A DNA stretch of 64,000 nucleotides, taken from Pseudomonas brassicacearum (GTDB lineage: Bacteria > Pseudomonadota > Gammaproteobacteria > Pseudomonadales > Pseudomonadaceae). Made by a program: the position numbers and the translations under genes. Of the stretch, positions 38,307 to 47,888 are shown piece after piece; positions within the stretch are counted from its first letter, which is position 1; every line of letters starts with the position of its first letter. Location: contig NZ_CP007410.1 of assembly GCF_000585995.1 (NCBI RefSeq), positions 682,001 through 746,000 on the forward strand, given 5' to 3'. The notes beneath the pieces are model-generated. The model ran no database searches, was not told the DNA's origin, and was given only the letters and a program-made list of their open reading frames with translations.

Positions 38307-41300
38307 ATGAGTGAATCTAAAACTTCATCGACGGACAGTTACGTCGATTTTGTGGGTTTGTTGAGGCTCAAGGATCTTGAACAGGCCTTAATAGCGCACA
38401 AGGGTTCTGATGAATATGAGGCGGTGCTCCGGTATTACTTCGGTTGTATTGCCTTGCTCGATTCTCCCCGCATGTTGGAGCCCTTAGGGCTTCTCAAACA
38501 AGCCGTGGGCGCTTTGCGGGGAAACAGCAGGCGTCGCCGTACACCTGAGTTGCCGGAGGGCGCCGAGGCTGCGGATCTGGCGCACGCCTATAACAAGATA
38601 GAGGGTTTCGAAACGCGTCTACGCAATAGCGTCGAGCAATTGAAAGTGCCCGCCACCGAGGTGCCGAAAAACCTGCATTTTGTTTGGCTGGGGGGCGGTA
38701 TCGGGCCGATTCAGCGTGATTACATCAATGTCTGGAAACAGGTGTTGGGCCCGGAGGGTTATCGCCTCAGTCTCTGGTATGACAGCGATGCGCTGCTGGC
38801 CTATGAAACCAACCGGATCATTGTCGAAGCGGCCAAGGCTGACGCCATGCTCAATGGCGCAGAAAACAGTGTCGATGCCTTCATGTTGGGCGACCGTTAT
38901 GAAGAACGCGCCATCGTCCTGAAGCAGCAGATGTACGCCCACATCACCGAGGCGGTGAAAAACGGCGGCAGCGCCGATGACGCGAGAATCGATCTGCTGG
39001 TCCGGGCTTACGGCCAGGATGAGACGCGGTTGTCGGCCCTGAAGAGCAATAACCGGCTCAGCCTCGAGGCGTTGACCGAGGGGAGCCTGGCACTGCGCGA
39101 TCTTGCCAGCGGTGAATTGCCACTGCATCTGCAGGATGTCTACGAACGCGAGATCAATCTGCGTGGCATGTTTGCCGGGGGCTCCGATATTGTGCGTGTC
39201 GAAGCCTTGTTCGCCGAGGGCGGCAGCTACGCCGATGTCGATGGCCTGCCGCCCTTGGCGCAAAAGCTGGGCGAGGTGGACATCCGGGCGTTCCAGACGG
39301 ACGCGCGGCTGGGTGTGCTGCAGTTACTGCTGGATCGAAACCCCGAATGGATGCCAGGCCGTCAGCGCAGTAAGTACACGGACTACTTCAGCGAGATTCC
39401 AGCCGAGCATCGCGAAGCGCTTGAGCGTTTCGCTAAAAGCGGGCCGGCGTTGAACCGCGTCTTTCGCCCTCCGGTGGAGCGTCTGGCCCGCCCGGACGAA
39501 TTGCGCGCTGTCGTCGAACAACACTCGTTGAGCAACGCTTTCCTGATGGCCCACCCCGGGGCGGCGATGCTCAAGAGCGTGATCGAGCGTTTGCGACTCA
39601 ACCATGAAATCGTCGACGCCACAGCGCACCTGGCCGATGAGCAAAACGTCAGCCTGATCGACATCGAGGCCATGAGCGTTCTGGCGCGCCAGGCCGCAAC
39701 GCAGGTGTTCGGTGCGTTCCATGAGCTGCCGCCGGAAATTGAACTGGCCGCGTCTTTTCTGGTAGAGGCGGCCGCCGCCTACTACAGCGATGGCATCCGC
39801 CCCCAGAGCGAAGGCACGATCTATCTCACCGGTCCCGCCGCCATGCGCCAGGGGATGGCGGACTACCAACGCACACATTTCACCCCTCAAATCGCCGAAC
39901 AGTGGCAGGCGGAGGCGGCGATCACGGCCGTCGCCACGGTCAACCGGGCGACGGAGGAGGAGCTGGATCACTCCTGGAAAGAGAACGCGCGTGACACCGC
40001 GCAATGGCTGATCGACGAAAAAAAACGCTGGCAAGAGGGCCTGTTCAAGGCCCGTTATGCGGGTGATATGGCAGAGCTGCTCAAATACCGCACCGTCCAG
40101 TTCGATGAAGGCTGGCCAGTGATCGAGGGACGACATGTGTTGTCCACCGAGTTGTTGCAGCATTTGGCCGATGAACTGGGCGAGTCGTTCATGCAGGCGA
40201 TGAGCCAAAGCCATAACGGGGAGGTGACCTTCGATAAACCCATCCCCCTGAGTTTTGATGAGCGTCAGTCGATCCGCGATCAAAGCGCCTATGCGTTACC
40301 GCCCGCATCGTTGAGCGATCCGCAGACGCGGCAACTGTCTATCGCTGAGCTCCTCGATCGCCTCGCCAGCGACCGTTTCGAAGTCGCTCAACTGAGTCCC
40401 TTGCAGCGCCTGCTACTGGGAGGCCTGAGTGGTGCGAAGGCGTTGGATAACCGCAGCTTCGACGCGGCCCGCCCGGCGTTGGATAACCTGGTCAACAACC
40501 TCGCCACGCGCGGGACCGCTGGCCGTTATGCGGCGATCGAACAAGCGTTGTTCCAGCGTCAGGCGCCGGCCTTCCTGGCCGGGCTCGCCAGCGCCACCGA
40601 TGCGCCACCGAGGCATGACGAAACCGCCTTGGGCTTGAAGAAAACCGCGTTGGAGCAGCCGTTGACGTTGCGCCAATGGGGCCAGCACGTTGCCCGGATC
40701 CGTCAGGTGGCGAAGCTTGAATACCGCGTCCGGATTGTCGAACGCCTCGGTGCTGTCCTGAACGGTTTCGAGGCCGCCACGAACAAACTTGTACCGCAGG
40801 ATCTACTGCTCCAGGGCGAGGGTGACAGGGTGGGCGGACGTTGCTATCCCCTGGCCCTCGCCATGGCGGCGGCCTTGTCGCAAGGCAAGGTCGCGGTCAA
40901 CACCTTGCGCGAGCGTTTCTACCTCGCGGTGCTCGAGCCCGGGGCCAGCGATTCGGTGACCTTCCTCAACAGCGTGGAGTCGTTGCGCGATGTACAGCTC
41001 GGCGACGTGGGCAGTGCGCTGGCGCGCTCGGACCTGAATGAGGTCGTGGACGTCCTGCAAGCCAGGACTACCACCAGCACGCTGATGCTCAACTCCGATA
41101 ACCACGCCATGCTGGTGGCCAAGACCATTGAGGGGGAGCGCAGCACCTATCACTTCTACGATCCGAACTTCGGTGTGTTTGAATTCGAGCATCCGACCCA
41201 GTTCAGACAGGCGCTGGAACGGTTCTTTCTTCAACAGGACATGGCCAGCCACTACGCGGCGTATGGCGATGCGGCGCGGCCGACTTTCGACCTGATCGAA

Positions 41301-43694
41301 CTGGAAGGTGCACGTGTGTCGAGGCTGGTATTGCCAGGTGCCATTGAGGTTTCGAAACTGCTGCAACCCGACGCCTTGCCCGGGCAGCCGCAACGCCCTA
41401 TGAGGCAGCGGTTGGCCAGCGCCCGTGGCCAATCGTTGCAGAACAACCCTCGACTGGGCAACTGTCTGCTGGCGCTGGATGGCCATTGGTGGAGCCAGCA
41501 GATCGAGCAAGCGACAAGCCGCCTCCGGCAGGAAAACCAGCTGGCGGCTCATCTTGTGCCGCTGTTCGACACGTTGGAGGTCACGCCGGACGGGTCGTAC
41601 CGGGTGAGCCTGATCGATCCGGTCAATCCTGAGCAACTGGTACGGGTCGTCACGGATGACCATCGGCTCCTGCGTATAAAAAGCTACCTCTCGGAACAGT
41701 TTTCGGCATTGGCCAACAAACCCTCCGTGCCAAGCGATCCCACCGAGGTAGGGAGTGTCCACACGCTGAACGCCGGTTTCGCCATACAAGCGCTGATGAA
41801 CGCGTTGCGCGGACAGGAAGGATCGAGTCGGCCCCTGACCCTGGCGGTCCGCTTGCACGCCTATGTCAACTACGCGCAGTTGGTGCATGGCGTCGTGGCG
41901 GATATCGCGGGCCTGGTCGGCCTGGTTCGGCAGGCACTGGCCGAAGAGAAACTGATTGCCCGCACCGTCGCGCCAGTGGTCAAGGCGGCAGTGGGCTCCA
42001 GCGTGAGCGAAGCGACCGGGGGATTGTTGCAGTTGGCCAATGTCGGGTTCGACATCTACCAATTGTCGACGGCCCACAACGATGTCGAACGCGCTCAGTT
42101 CGGCACCCAATTGGCTTTCGACTCCGCCAGCCTGGTGTTGTCGGTGAGCTCCTACGCGGTTGGCGCCACGACTGCCGGCGCAATGCTGGGCGGCGCCGCT
42201 TTGATCCTGGGTGGATTGGCGGTGGGGGTGGCGGCCCTGGCCCAGGGTTTCGCCACTATTGCCGAAGAAGCCAAAGAGGTCGGGTTGTTATTCGATGAAA
42301 TCGCCATGGCTCATCTGCAGGCGTACCGGTGTGATGCCAGGCAGGGTGCATGGCTACCGCGTTCCTCGTTGATCGTCCAGGCGCTGGATCTGACTCGGGG
42401 CGCATTGATGCTGGGCAGCCCCAAGCTCTATCCGCAACGCGATCATTTTGGGGTGCCAACGATAGAGCTCGATTACGATCGGGCCATTAACATTCGTCGA
42501 GATCTAGGTCTGCCGGGCCAAGTTGCATTCAAGCCACCTGCCGGCCAAGTCATCGTACTGCCCTGCACACCGCAAACCTGTTACCGCTACGAGTACATTG
42601 CCCTGCCATTCGCGACATCGCGTCATGACACCGGGTTCGACACGGCACGGCGCCTGGAGAAAAGAAAAGCGGACGGCAGCTGGCAATTTCAGTTTTCCTT
42701 TTATTCTTTTCCCAGTGAATACATCGTCCGTCGCATGGTGCCCGATTATCGGCCAACGGTGATCGACGTGTTGCTCGACAGTGCTGACCGTTCACTGGTG
42801 GTGCCTCTTATTCCGCCGATTTGGCACAACATGATCGCTTATAAAATCCAGGGGGCCGGTAAACGATGCGCATTGGTCGTTCATCCCGGCGTGAAACTGA
42901 GCCTGGAGTCGACGAGCCTGCAGGTGTCTACTTGGTTTATGGATGCCTCTTGGGCCTCGGAGAAAGAGATAAGGATTGAGAGTCACGATAAGTTCTTCAT
43001 CGACGACGTTCAGGTAACGATCGTTGGAGGGTGGCGCCACGAAATTTCACTCCGGCTTGCCGACAATCAAGTATTCAAGGTTGATGTGGCCAACCGCACG
43101 CTCGTGCTTTTGGAACTGGACGCACCGCCCGACATGGATCAGCAAACGTTGCAGGATCATTTCAAGGCCCTGGCTCGAGACCACCGTCTAGCGATGGCGT
43201 ACACCCCGATTCGCCACCACCTCATTCCATTTGAGGACCCGGGCGAGCCTCGCCGGACCACTGCCTGGTATGACGCGAAGGAGGACCGTTTCCTCTATAT
43301 TCGCGATGATCTGCCAGGTGCCGATGAGACGATACTGGCGGCGGTAGTGGGCAGTGCCTGCTATTTCTACAATCCGCAGGACCTGATCATCTGGCAAGCC
43401 GATGCGGTCACCGGGTTGTTGAGCCATCGTTATTGGTTGCGCAGCACCAGCAACCTGACAACCACCATCAAGAGCATCGAGGCGGACGCGCAGGGGGTGA
43501 TTCATGTCGTCCAGCAAATCACTCGCGAGGATCAGACCGTCGATGTGCTGGTGTATGTGATCCATGATGGGCAACTGCTGCTCGGTTCGATCACGCGAGA
43601 GCTGGATCTGGCCCTGGAGCCGGTCTTGAGTGCCAGTGAGACACTGGCCGACTGGCCGACTGGTCGCAGGTGCTGGGCGACAGTCCACCCCTGA
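38307..43694 (+). CDS. TcdA/TcdB-like large toxin, N-terminal three quarters (frameshifted)
   Basis: 1795 codons before a premature stop. Order of parts: a large-clostridial-toxin-type glucosyltransferase at ~80-480, with NLHFVWLGG (W127) and the DxD motif SYADVDGLPPL (D310, D312); a C58/YopT-like cysteine protease near 840-960, with GGRCYPLA (C846), DNHAMLV (H933) and FYDPNFG (D952); then a translocation region with a hydrophobic stretch at ~1250-1330. Beyond it, around 1475-1540, comes a block resembling TcdB after its pore helices (PxY..TxI...LD..R..PxI ... GAG). LifA/Efa1 of E. coli has the same three-part plan. The last 12 residues (PTGRRCWATVHP) are out of frame, caused by an 8-bp duplication at 43,643-43,658. 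ATG 38307 has GGAAG eight bases upstream. No signal peptide. Confidence 0.82.
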   Translation: MSESKTSSTDSYVDFVGLLRLKDLEQALIAHKGSDEYEAVLRYYFGCIALLDSPRMLEPLGLLKQAVGALRGNSRRRRTPELPEGAEAADLAHAYNKIEGFETRLRNSVEQLKVPATEVPKNLHFVWLGGGIGPIQRDYINVWKQVLGPEGYRLSLWYDSDALLAYETNRIIVEAAKADAMLNGAENSVDAFMLGDRYEERAIVLKQQMYAHITEAVKNGGSADDARIDLLVRAYGQDETRLSALKSNNRLSLEALTEGSLALRDLASGELPLHLQDVYEREINLRGMFAGGSDIVRVEALFAEGGSYADVDGLPPLAQKLGEVDIRAFQTDARLGVLQLLLDRNPEWMPGRQRSKYTDYFSEIPAEHREALERFAKSGPALNRVFRPPVERLARPDELRAVVEQHSLSNAFLMAHPGAAMLKSVIERLRLNHEIVDATAHLADEQNVSLIDIEAMSVLARQAATQVFGAFHELPPEIELAASFLVEAAAAYYSDGIRPQSEGTIYLTGPAAMRQGMADYQRTHFTPQIAEQWQAEAAITAVATVNRATEEELDHSWKENARDTAQWLIDEKKRWQEGLFKARYAGDMAELLKYRTVQFDEGWPVIEGRHVLSTELLQHLADELGESFMQAMSQSHNGEVTFDKPIPLSFDERQSIRDQSAYALPPASLSDPQTRQLSIAELLDRLASDRFEVAQLSPLQRLLLGGLSGAKALDNRSFDAARPALDNLVNNLATRGTAGRYAAIEQALFQRQAPAFLAGLASATDAPPRHDETALGLKKTALEQPLTLRQWGQHVARIRQVAKLEYRVRIVERLGAVLNGFEAATNKLVPQDLLLQGEGDRVGGRCYPLALAMAAALSQGKVAVNTLRERFYLAVLEPGASDSVTFLNSVESLRDVQLGDVGSALARSDLNEVVDVLQARTTTSTLMLNSDNHAMLVAKTIEGERSTYHFYDPNFGVFEFEHPTQFRQALERFFLQQDMASHYAAYGDAARPTFDLIELEGARVSRLVLPGAIEVSKLLQPDALPGQPQRPMRQRLASARGQSLQNNPRLGNCLLALDGHWWSQQIEQATSRLRQENQLAAHLVPLFDTLEVTPDGSYRVSLIDPVNPEQLVRVVTDDHRLLRIKSYLSEQFSALANKPSVPSDPTEVGSVHTLNAGFAIQALMNALRGQEGSSRPLTLAVRLHAYVNYAQLVHGVVADIAGLVGLVRQALAEEKLIARTVAPVVKAAVGSSVSEATGGLLQLANVGFDIYQLSTAHNDVERAQFGTQLAFDSASLVLSVSSYAVGATTAGAMLGGAALILGGLAVGVAALAQGFATIAEEAKEVGLLFDEIAMAHLQAYRCDARQGAWLPRSSLIVQALDLTRGALMLGSPKLYPQRDHFGVPTIELDYDRAINIRRDLGLPGQVAFKPPAGQVIVLPCTPQTCYRYEYIALPFATSRHDTGFDTARRLEKRKADGSWQFQFSFYSFPSEYIVRRMVPDYRPTVIDVLLDSADRSLVVPLIPPIWHNMIAYKIQGAGKRCALVVHPGVKLSLESTSLQVSTWFMDASWASEKEIRIESHDKFFIDDVQVTIVGGWRHEISLRLADNQVFKVDVANRTLVLLELDAPPDMDQQTLQDHFKALARDHRLAMAYTPIRHHLIPFEDPGEPRRTTAWYDAKEDRFLYIRDDLPGADETILAAVVGSACYFYNPQDLIIWQADAVTGLLSHRYWLRSTSNLTTTIKSIEADAQGVIHVVQQITREDQTVDVLVYVIHDGQLLLGSITRELDLALEPVLSASETLADWPTGRRCWATVHP
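43643..43663. repeat. 8-bp tandem duplication breaking the toxin frame
   Basis: The unit actggccg occurs twice back to back (43643-43650, 43651-43658), followed by a partial third copy (actgg). Deleting one unit joins the upstream frame, ending ...TLADW, to the downstream frame SQVLGDSPPLTP without a gap, giving one 2354-codon frame from 38307 to 45379. Confidence 0.92.
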
Positions 43695-45379
43695 CGCCGA
43701 ATACCCACCCGCAGGACACTTTTTTCACCGTCAATTGGCAGCCGGCACCCTTCGTTTCGATCTGTTGGAAGTTCGACGCACAGTGGCGGGACATGGCCTG
43801 GGTGCGCCGCAGCGACCGCTTGATCATTCGTCCCACGCCGAGACGAAACCAGCCACGTGGATGGCCCGATTCAATCAAGAACATGACGGATCTGACGCTG
43901 CTCGCACCGCCGGACGACAGCGATGTGTTTGTCATCTACGACAGGCTCAAACAGGAACTGTGCAGCAGGCGGCGTACTTTGGTGGAGGGCAAGGGGCATT
44001 GGGCCAACCGGTGGGCGCGTGCCCCTAGCCTGGAAAATGTCATCGCCGTTGACGGTGGCTACGTGGCGCTGACCTCGGGAGGCACGTTCTACAACCTGAG
44101 TGGCCAAGGCGACCTGGCGCTGGGCGGCGTGAGGGAGCAGTGGTTCAAGGACCGGGCACAGTGGTGGTCCGAACTGGACGCGTTGGCCCAGCGGCACGGG
44201 AGCAAAAGTCTTGCCCTTATCGGTTTGAGCAACTTCAGCGGTAACGAGCGGTTGTGCGCCTGGTACGTTGGCAATCGGTTGCTGCTGGCTGACCTGGGTA
44301 GCACAACGGAGCTGCGGCTGCTGGGCGCAACCCCGGATGGCGAGGCCGCCTGGTTGCTCGATGTGGCGAGCGGCGAAGTCTATCGCCAGGCCTTTATCGA
44401 TCCGCAGAAACTGGACGCTGCCTTTGGCCAGGGTTCGCAACTGTTGGAGGCTGACGTGCTGCCCCACCCGCAGCGTGAATGGTCGCCCTGGCAGTTTGTC
44501 GAGCTGACGGCCGATGGGGTGGGGCTGCGTGGCGTGACATACGAAGGTGTGGTGGTTGCGCTGCGGGATCAGGAGCCGGCGTTGATTACCGGTGTCACTC
44601 AGGAATGGGTCGTCATGCAAGGGGGCCGGGAGATCGAGGGGCTCAGGCAATTGGCGAGCCAGCCGTTTCACAGCCCGCTCTTGTCGGTGGAGGAACCCGG
44701 TAGCCTGACGTGGTTCGTGGCCGAGAGCGCGCGTGTGATCCGGGTGCCCAAGGCCGCCATTCCGGAGTCTTTCGAAGTCTTGGGAACCCAGCAGCAGACT
44801 AATATCCTGTTGCATGAAAGCCAGAATGGAAAGCTGCTGACCTTGCCCAGCATGGGCCATGGTGGGCCGCTCAGCTATGTCCAGCGTGAAGGCGAGGTAA
44901 TGGTCGTCGAGGGCCATGAAGCGAAGATCGATGATCTCCTGCCGCTGATGCCTGACGACGTCAAGATCCTGATCCTGCGCATGGGCCAAGGCGCGGTGAG
45001 TTACCGGCTGTCAAAAGCGGCCTGGTTGAGGATCAAGTCGGTGGTCCTCGATTGCCGACATCCGCTGGGCAGTGTGGTGACTGTCCCCGGCAAGTTGATC
45101 TGGGAGCTGGAAGAGCCGGATCAGTTGCTGCTGAGCAAGGTTCATGAGCACCTGGTGATCATCGATCCGGACAGCGGTCACAGCGTGATTTTTCGTGAGG
45201 TGTATGCGGCCGATGTCAATTTGCGAGGCGACGTGTTGCTCAGTTTCGGTGGGCATCGACACTATGCCGTTTCCACACTGGTGCAGCGCCTGGACGCTTT
45301 GCAGGACGCCCAGAACGGCGTCACGCTGGAAGCGTTGTCGAATGAAACGTCTACGGAGGAGACCAATGCGGTGGGTTGA
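43670..45379 (+). pseudogene. TcdA/TcdB-like large toxin, C-terminal part (out of frame)
   Basis: 569 codons open in the frame +2 relative to the upstream part. The frame is also open back through the duplication. Sequence is beta-rich with loosely repeated units of the kind VGNRLLLADLG, AAWLLDVASGEVY and EHLVIIDPDSGHSVIF, suggesting a propeller or solenoid receptor-binding region. The YYF-type choline-binding repeats of clostridial toxins are absent. There is no ribosome site before the nominal GTG start, so in the present state this part is probably not made. It reads as the C terminus of the preceding gene. A terminator follows. Confidence 0.78.
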
Positions 45380-45412
45380 ACCAAGGCCGTCGTCCACGAT
45401 TAGGCGTTAAGT

Positions 45413-45452
45413 AAAAAAAGGTTGCCGGTGTTATCACGGGCAACCCTTTTTT
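45413..45452. terminator. Bidirectional rho-independent terminator
   Basis: Stem GGTTGCC/GGCAACC with an inner GTG-TTAT-CAC hairpin, flanked by A and T runs on both sides. It separates the toxin gene from the convergent unknown gene at 45509-46168 and can serve both. Confidence 0.85.
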
Positions 45453-45508
45453 ATTGAAACGTGTCATCCCGCAAAAGAGGTTGCGCTGTCACGCCAGGCT
45501 TTGAAGTG

Positions 45509-46168
45509 TCAATAATTCACGAGGCGCGTCTTTCTTAAGACAAAGCGTCCCATCAAGTGCTCATTTAATAATTGGTTGATCAGCGTTCTTCTGCTGTCGA
45601 GTTTGCTTCTGTCCAGCTTCAGGAAAGCGCTGCGTTGGATAATCCTGGCTGAACGCCTTTCCCAGTTCCAGAACAGAAAGTTGCGTTGTTTTATTTCGAC
45701 ACTCAGTTCGAGTTTGAACAGGGCGATATGAAGGTTGCCTTGTGAGTCGTAGCGAGCCGGGACAATTTGGAAGGTTTCGCCTTCCTGGGATTCGCTGGCA
45801 AAGGACAGGATGGCCGGGTGATCGGTTTTTAGCGTGTCGAGGGTATCGATCATCGCGTTGGCCTGCCGCGCATCCTTCATGGCGTGGGCGCTCTCCACCA
45901 GGAAATCGGCCACGGAGCCTGTGAGCAGATGTTGTGTGCGCGTATGGATGGAGTCGTCATACAGCGACCAGCCGAGGAAATTCAAGGTGCGGGCATACTC
46001 TTCGAACCAGCCCTTGGGGTTTGCATAACGGTGATGGGCGAGATCGGCCGAGCGGGTGGCGATGTTGTTGCAGTCGGCGATGTCATTGTGGTCTTGCAGG
46101 GACAGTGTCCCGATATAGGAAAACAGATTGGGGCCGCTGACCAGTCCGGTTAATAGTTCATTGCTCAC
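45509..46168 (-). CDS. Unknown protein, paralogue of the divergent gene at 46389
   Basis: 219 residues, not recognised. No signal peptide or membrane helix. It aligns by eye with the divergently transcribed 273-residue protein. NPKGWFEEYARTLNFLGWSLYDD matches NTRAWYDAFIQCLRDLGCFIAED. The C-terminal half shares F.IVP....GNL and F.F.NW, ending in a basic tail. The GTG start has GGAG seven bases upstream. The pair sits directly behind the large toxin gene in an AT-richer accessory patch, so a role as toxin partner, secreted effector or immunity factor is possible but only an inference. Confidence 0.7.
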   Translation of the reverse strand: MSNELLTGLVSGPNLFSYIGTLSLQDHNDIADCNNIATRSADLAHHRYANPKGWFEEYARTLNFLGWSLYDDSIHTRTQHLLTGSVADFLVESAHAMKDARQANAMIDTLDTLKTDHPAILSFASESQEGETFQIVPARYDSQGNLHIALFKLELSVEIKQRNFLFWNWERRSARIIQRSAFLKLDRSKLDSRRTLINQLLNEHLMGRFVLRKTRLVNY

Positions 46169-46388
46169 GAGTGTTCTCCGTTAAAGTTAGTGGGGTTATT
46201 TGGCTCTTGGGAGATGCAATGATGAACGTTGGTTTTAAGTGGGTGGGTGGTTAATTTAAGTCTGAATATTTTAAGGCGGGGTGGAGTTACATATGCTGCA
46301 ATCAGTCTGGGTTGTTATTCTTGGGCGGAATAAACTAGATTGAAGTGGGTCCGCAGGAGCGGGCTTATATATAACCAAGGAAGTTTAT
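46169..46388. promoter_or_regulatory. AT-rich divergent intergenic region
   Basis: 220 bp between the divergent paralogues, visibly richer in A and T than the rest of the window (for example taatttaagtctgaatattt and ttatatataacc). It must hold both promoters. Exact -35/-10 boxes cannot be fixed by eye. Such AT-rich stretches are typical MvaT/H-NS-silenced regions, which is an inference here. Confidence 0.45.
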
Positions 46389-47210
46389 ATGGAACAGTTC
46401 GAAAGTGTAGTCAGTGTGGCGCAAAGTGTTGAGTTGCTCAGTGCGCGTATCAACAGGCGCAAGGCGTTGGCCACTGCGGGTCGACGTGTACGCAGGTCAG
46501 TCGTGCAGGTGCATGACAATCCTAACAAGGACCTGGATGCGCTCATGTTGGGGGATGCGCTCGTGGGCTATGGCAACAACATGTCGCTCAACAACATGGC
46601 GATCATGGAAAACCTGATGACCATGGCGATCATGGAAGCCAACTATGAGGTGCCCGGCGGCAAAAATACCCGGGCGTGGTACGACGCCTTTATCCAATGC
46701 CTGCGAGACCTCGGATGCTTCATCGCCGAGGACGGCTATACCCGTTATTCCGAGAGTTCCCGGCGTGTAGACATGGATTTCGTGATCAGCGATATCGTCA
46801 AGGGGATCATCGATGGCGTTAAGGCCGGCGTTCCGGGAGCGGCGGTGCTCGGTGCCGTGGTGAACACCACGATTGATGGTTTGAAGCGGGATGAGGAAAC
46901 CATGCGTCTGTTCAATAGCCAGGTCAAGGTGGCCGAAGGCGCGCGTTTATCGGTCATTCCCTGCGAACAGATGTCCGACGGTACCCTGGTCGCATCGTCC
47001 GCCTCGATAAGACAGTCCGGGACTTCGAGTAACGGTGGGGTTCTGTTCGTGAACTGGCAATCCTCAGCGCGAGATATTTTCCGCGGTAAATCGTTCGTGA
47101 CCTTCAACCCTGCCCGCTATGAAGCGTTCAGGCTAGACATCGAAGAGTATCTGGGCGAACACCGCAGGGAGGTACTGAGTAAAAGATTCAGCCGTCGCAA
47201 GCGTGCCTGA
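46389..47210 (+). CDS. Unknown protein, paralogue of the divergent gene at 45509
   Basis: 273 residues, not recognised. The N-terminal 45 residues are basic and helical. Helical sequence follows (LNNMAIMENLMTMAIMEA), then NTRAWYDAFIQCLRDLGCFIAEDG. A mildly hydrophobic stretch is VKAGVPGAAVLGAVVNTTI, and the C-terminal half is beta-rich (LSVIPCEQMSDGTLV, VLFVNWQSSARD), with a strongly basic tail (SKRFSRRKRA). AAGGAAG precedes the ATG. The two-part helical then beta plan recalls pore-forming proteins in outline only; no family is claimed. Confidence 0.7.
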   Translation: MEQFESVVSVAQSVELLSARINRRKALATAGRRVRRSVVQVHDNPNKDLDALMLGDALVGYGNNMSLNNMAIMENLMTMAIMEANYEVPGGKNTRAWYDAFIQCLRDLGCFIAEDGYTRYSESSRRVDMDFVISDIVKGIIDGVKAGVPGAAVLGAVVNTTIDGLKRDEETMRLFNSQVKVAEGARLSVIPCEQMSDGTLVASSASIRQSGTSSNGGVLFVNWQSSARDIFRGKSFVTFNPARYEAFRLDIEEYLGEHRREVLSKRFSRRKRA

Positions 47211-47230
47211 GTTTCCAGGCACTGTGATGG

Positions 47231-47827
47231 CTATGGCACCAGATACCCTTTCACGCCGGTAAAGATGATCTGCGCCGCCAGCGCACAGACAAACAGGCCC
47301 ATCAGCCGGCTGACGATCTGCAAGCCCTGGTCACCCAGGATCCGCTCGATGCGACTGGACAGGTAAAGCACGACACCGACGGTGAAGCTGGCCAGGGCGA
47401 TGCTGATGATGGCCATGAGTTTGTCGTCCCAGTGCGGCTGGCTCACGCCCATCACCAGCAGGGCGCCGATGGTGCCGGGGCCGACGGTCAAGGGAATGGT
47501 CAGCGGGACGATGGTCACGTCCTGCTGGACGTTGTCGGTCTGTACGGCCGACTTGCCTTGGGCCATGCCCAGCGCCGAAATGAACAGCACGCTGCCGGCA
47601 CCGATACGGAACGCATCCACGGTGATGCCGAACACGCTGAAAATCACCCGCCCGAACAAGTACAGCAATACGCTGGACACCAGCGTCGCGGTCGCGACCT
47701 TCCAGGCCAGGCGTCGCTGTTCCTTGCGCGAGTAGCCGCGAGTCAGGCCGATAAAACACGACAACACGAAGAAGGGGCTGTAGAGCACCAGCATCTTCAG
47801 GTAAACACTGAACAGCACATGGAGCAT
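47231..47827 (-). CDS. MarC family inner-membrane protein
   Basis: A 198-residue polytopic protein with six hydrophobic segments. FSVYLKMLVLYSPFFVLSCF, VPLTIPLTVGPGTIGALLVMG and LGDQGLQIVSRLMGLFVCALA are MarC/UPF0056 signatures. Despite the name, a role in multiple antibiotic resistance has not held up and the function is unknown. It is upstream of, and codirectional with, no other gene of its kind; it lies 61 bp past the 3' end of retS. Confidence 0.88.
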   Translation of the reverse strand: MLHVLFSVYLKMLVLYSPFFVLSCFIGLTRGYSRKEQRRLAWKVATATLVSSVLLYLFGRVIFSVFGITVDAFRIGAGSVLFISALGMAQGKSAVQTDNVQQDVTIVPLTIPLTVGPGTIGALLVMGVSQPHWDDKLMAIISIALASFTVGVVLYLSSRIERILGDQGLQIVSRLMGLFVCALAAQIIFTGVKGYLVP

Positions 47828-47888
47828 GGTCGAAGCTCAAGGCGAAGGAGACGACGGGAGTCTATCAGGCGTTTTGCCGTCTGTCGGC

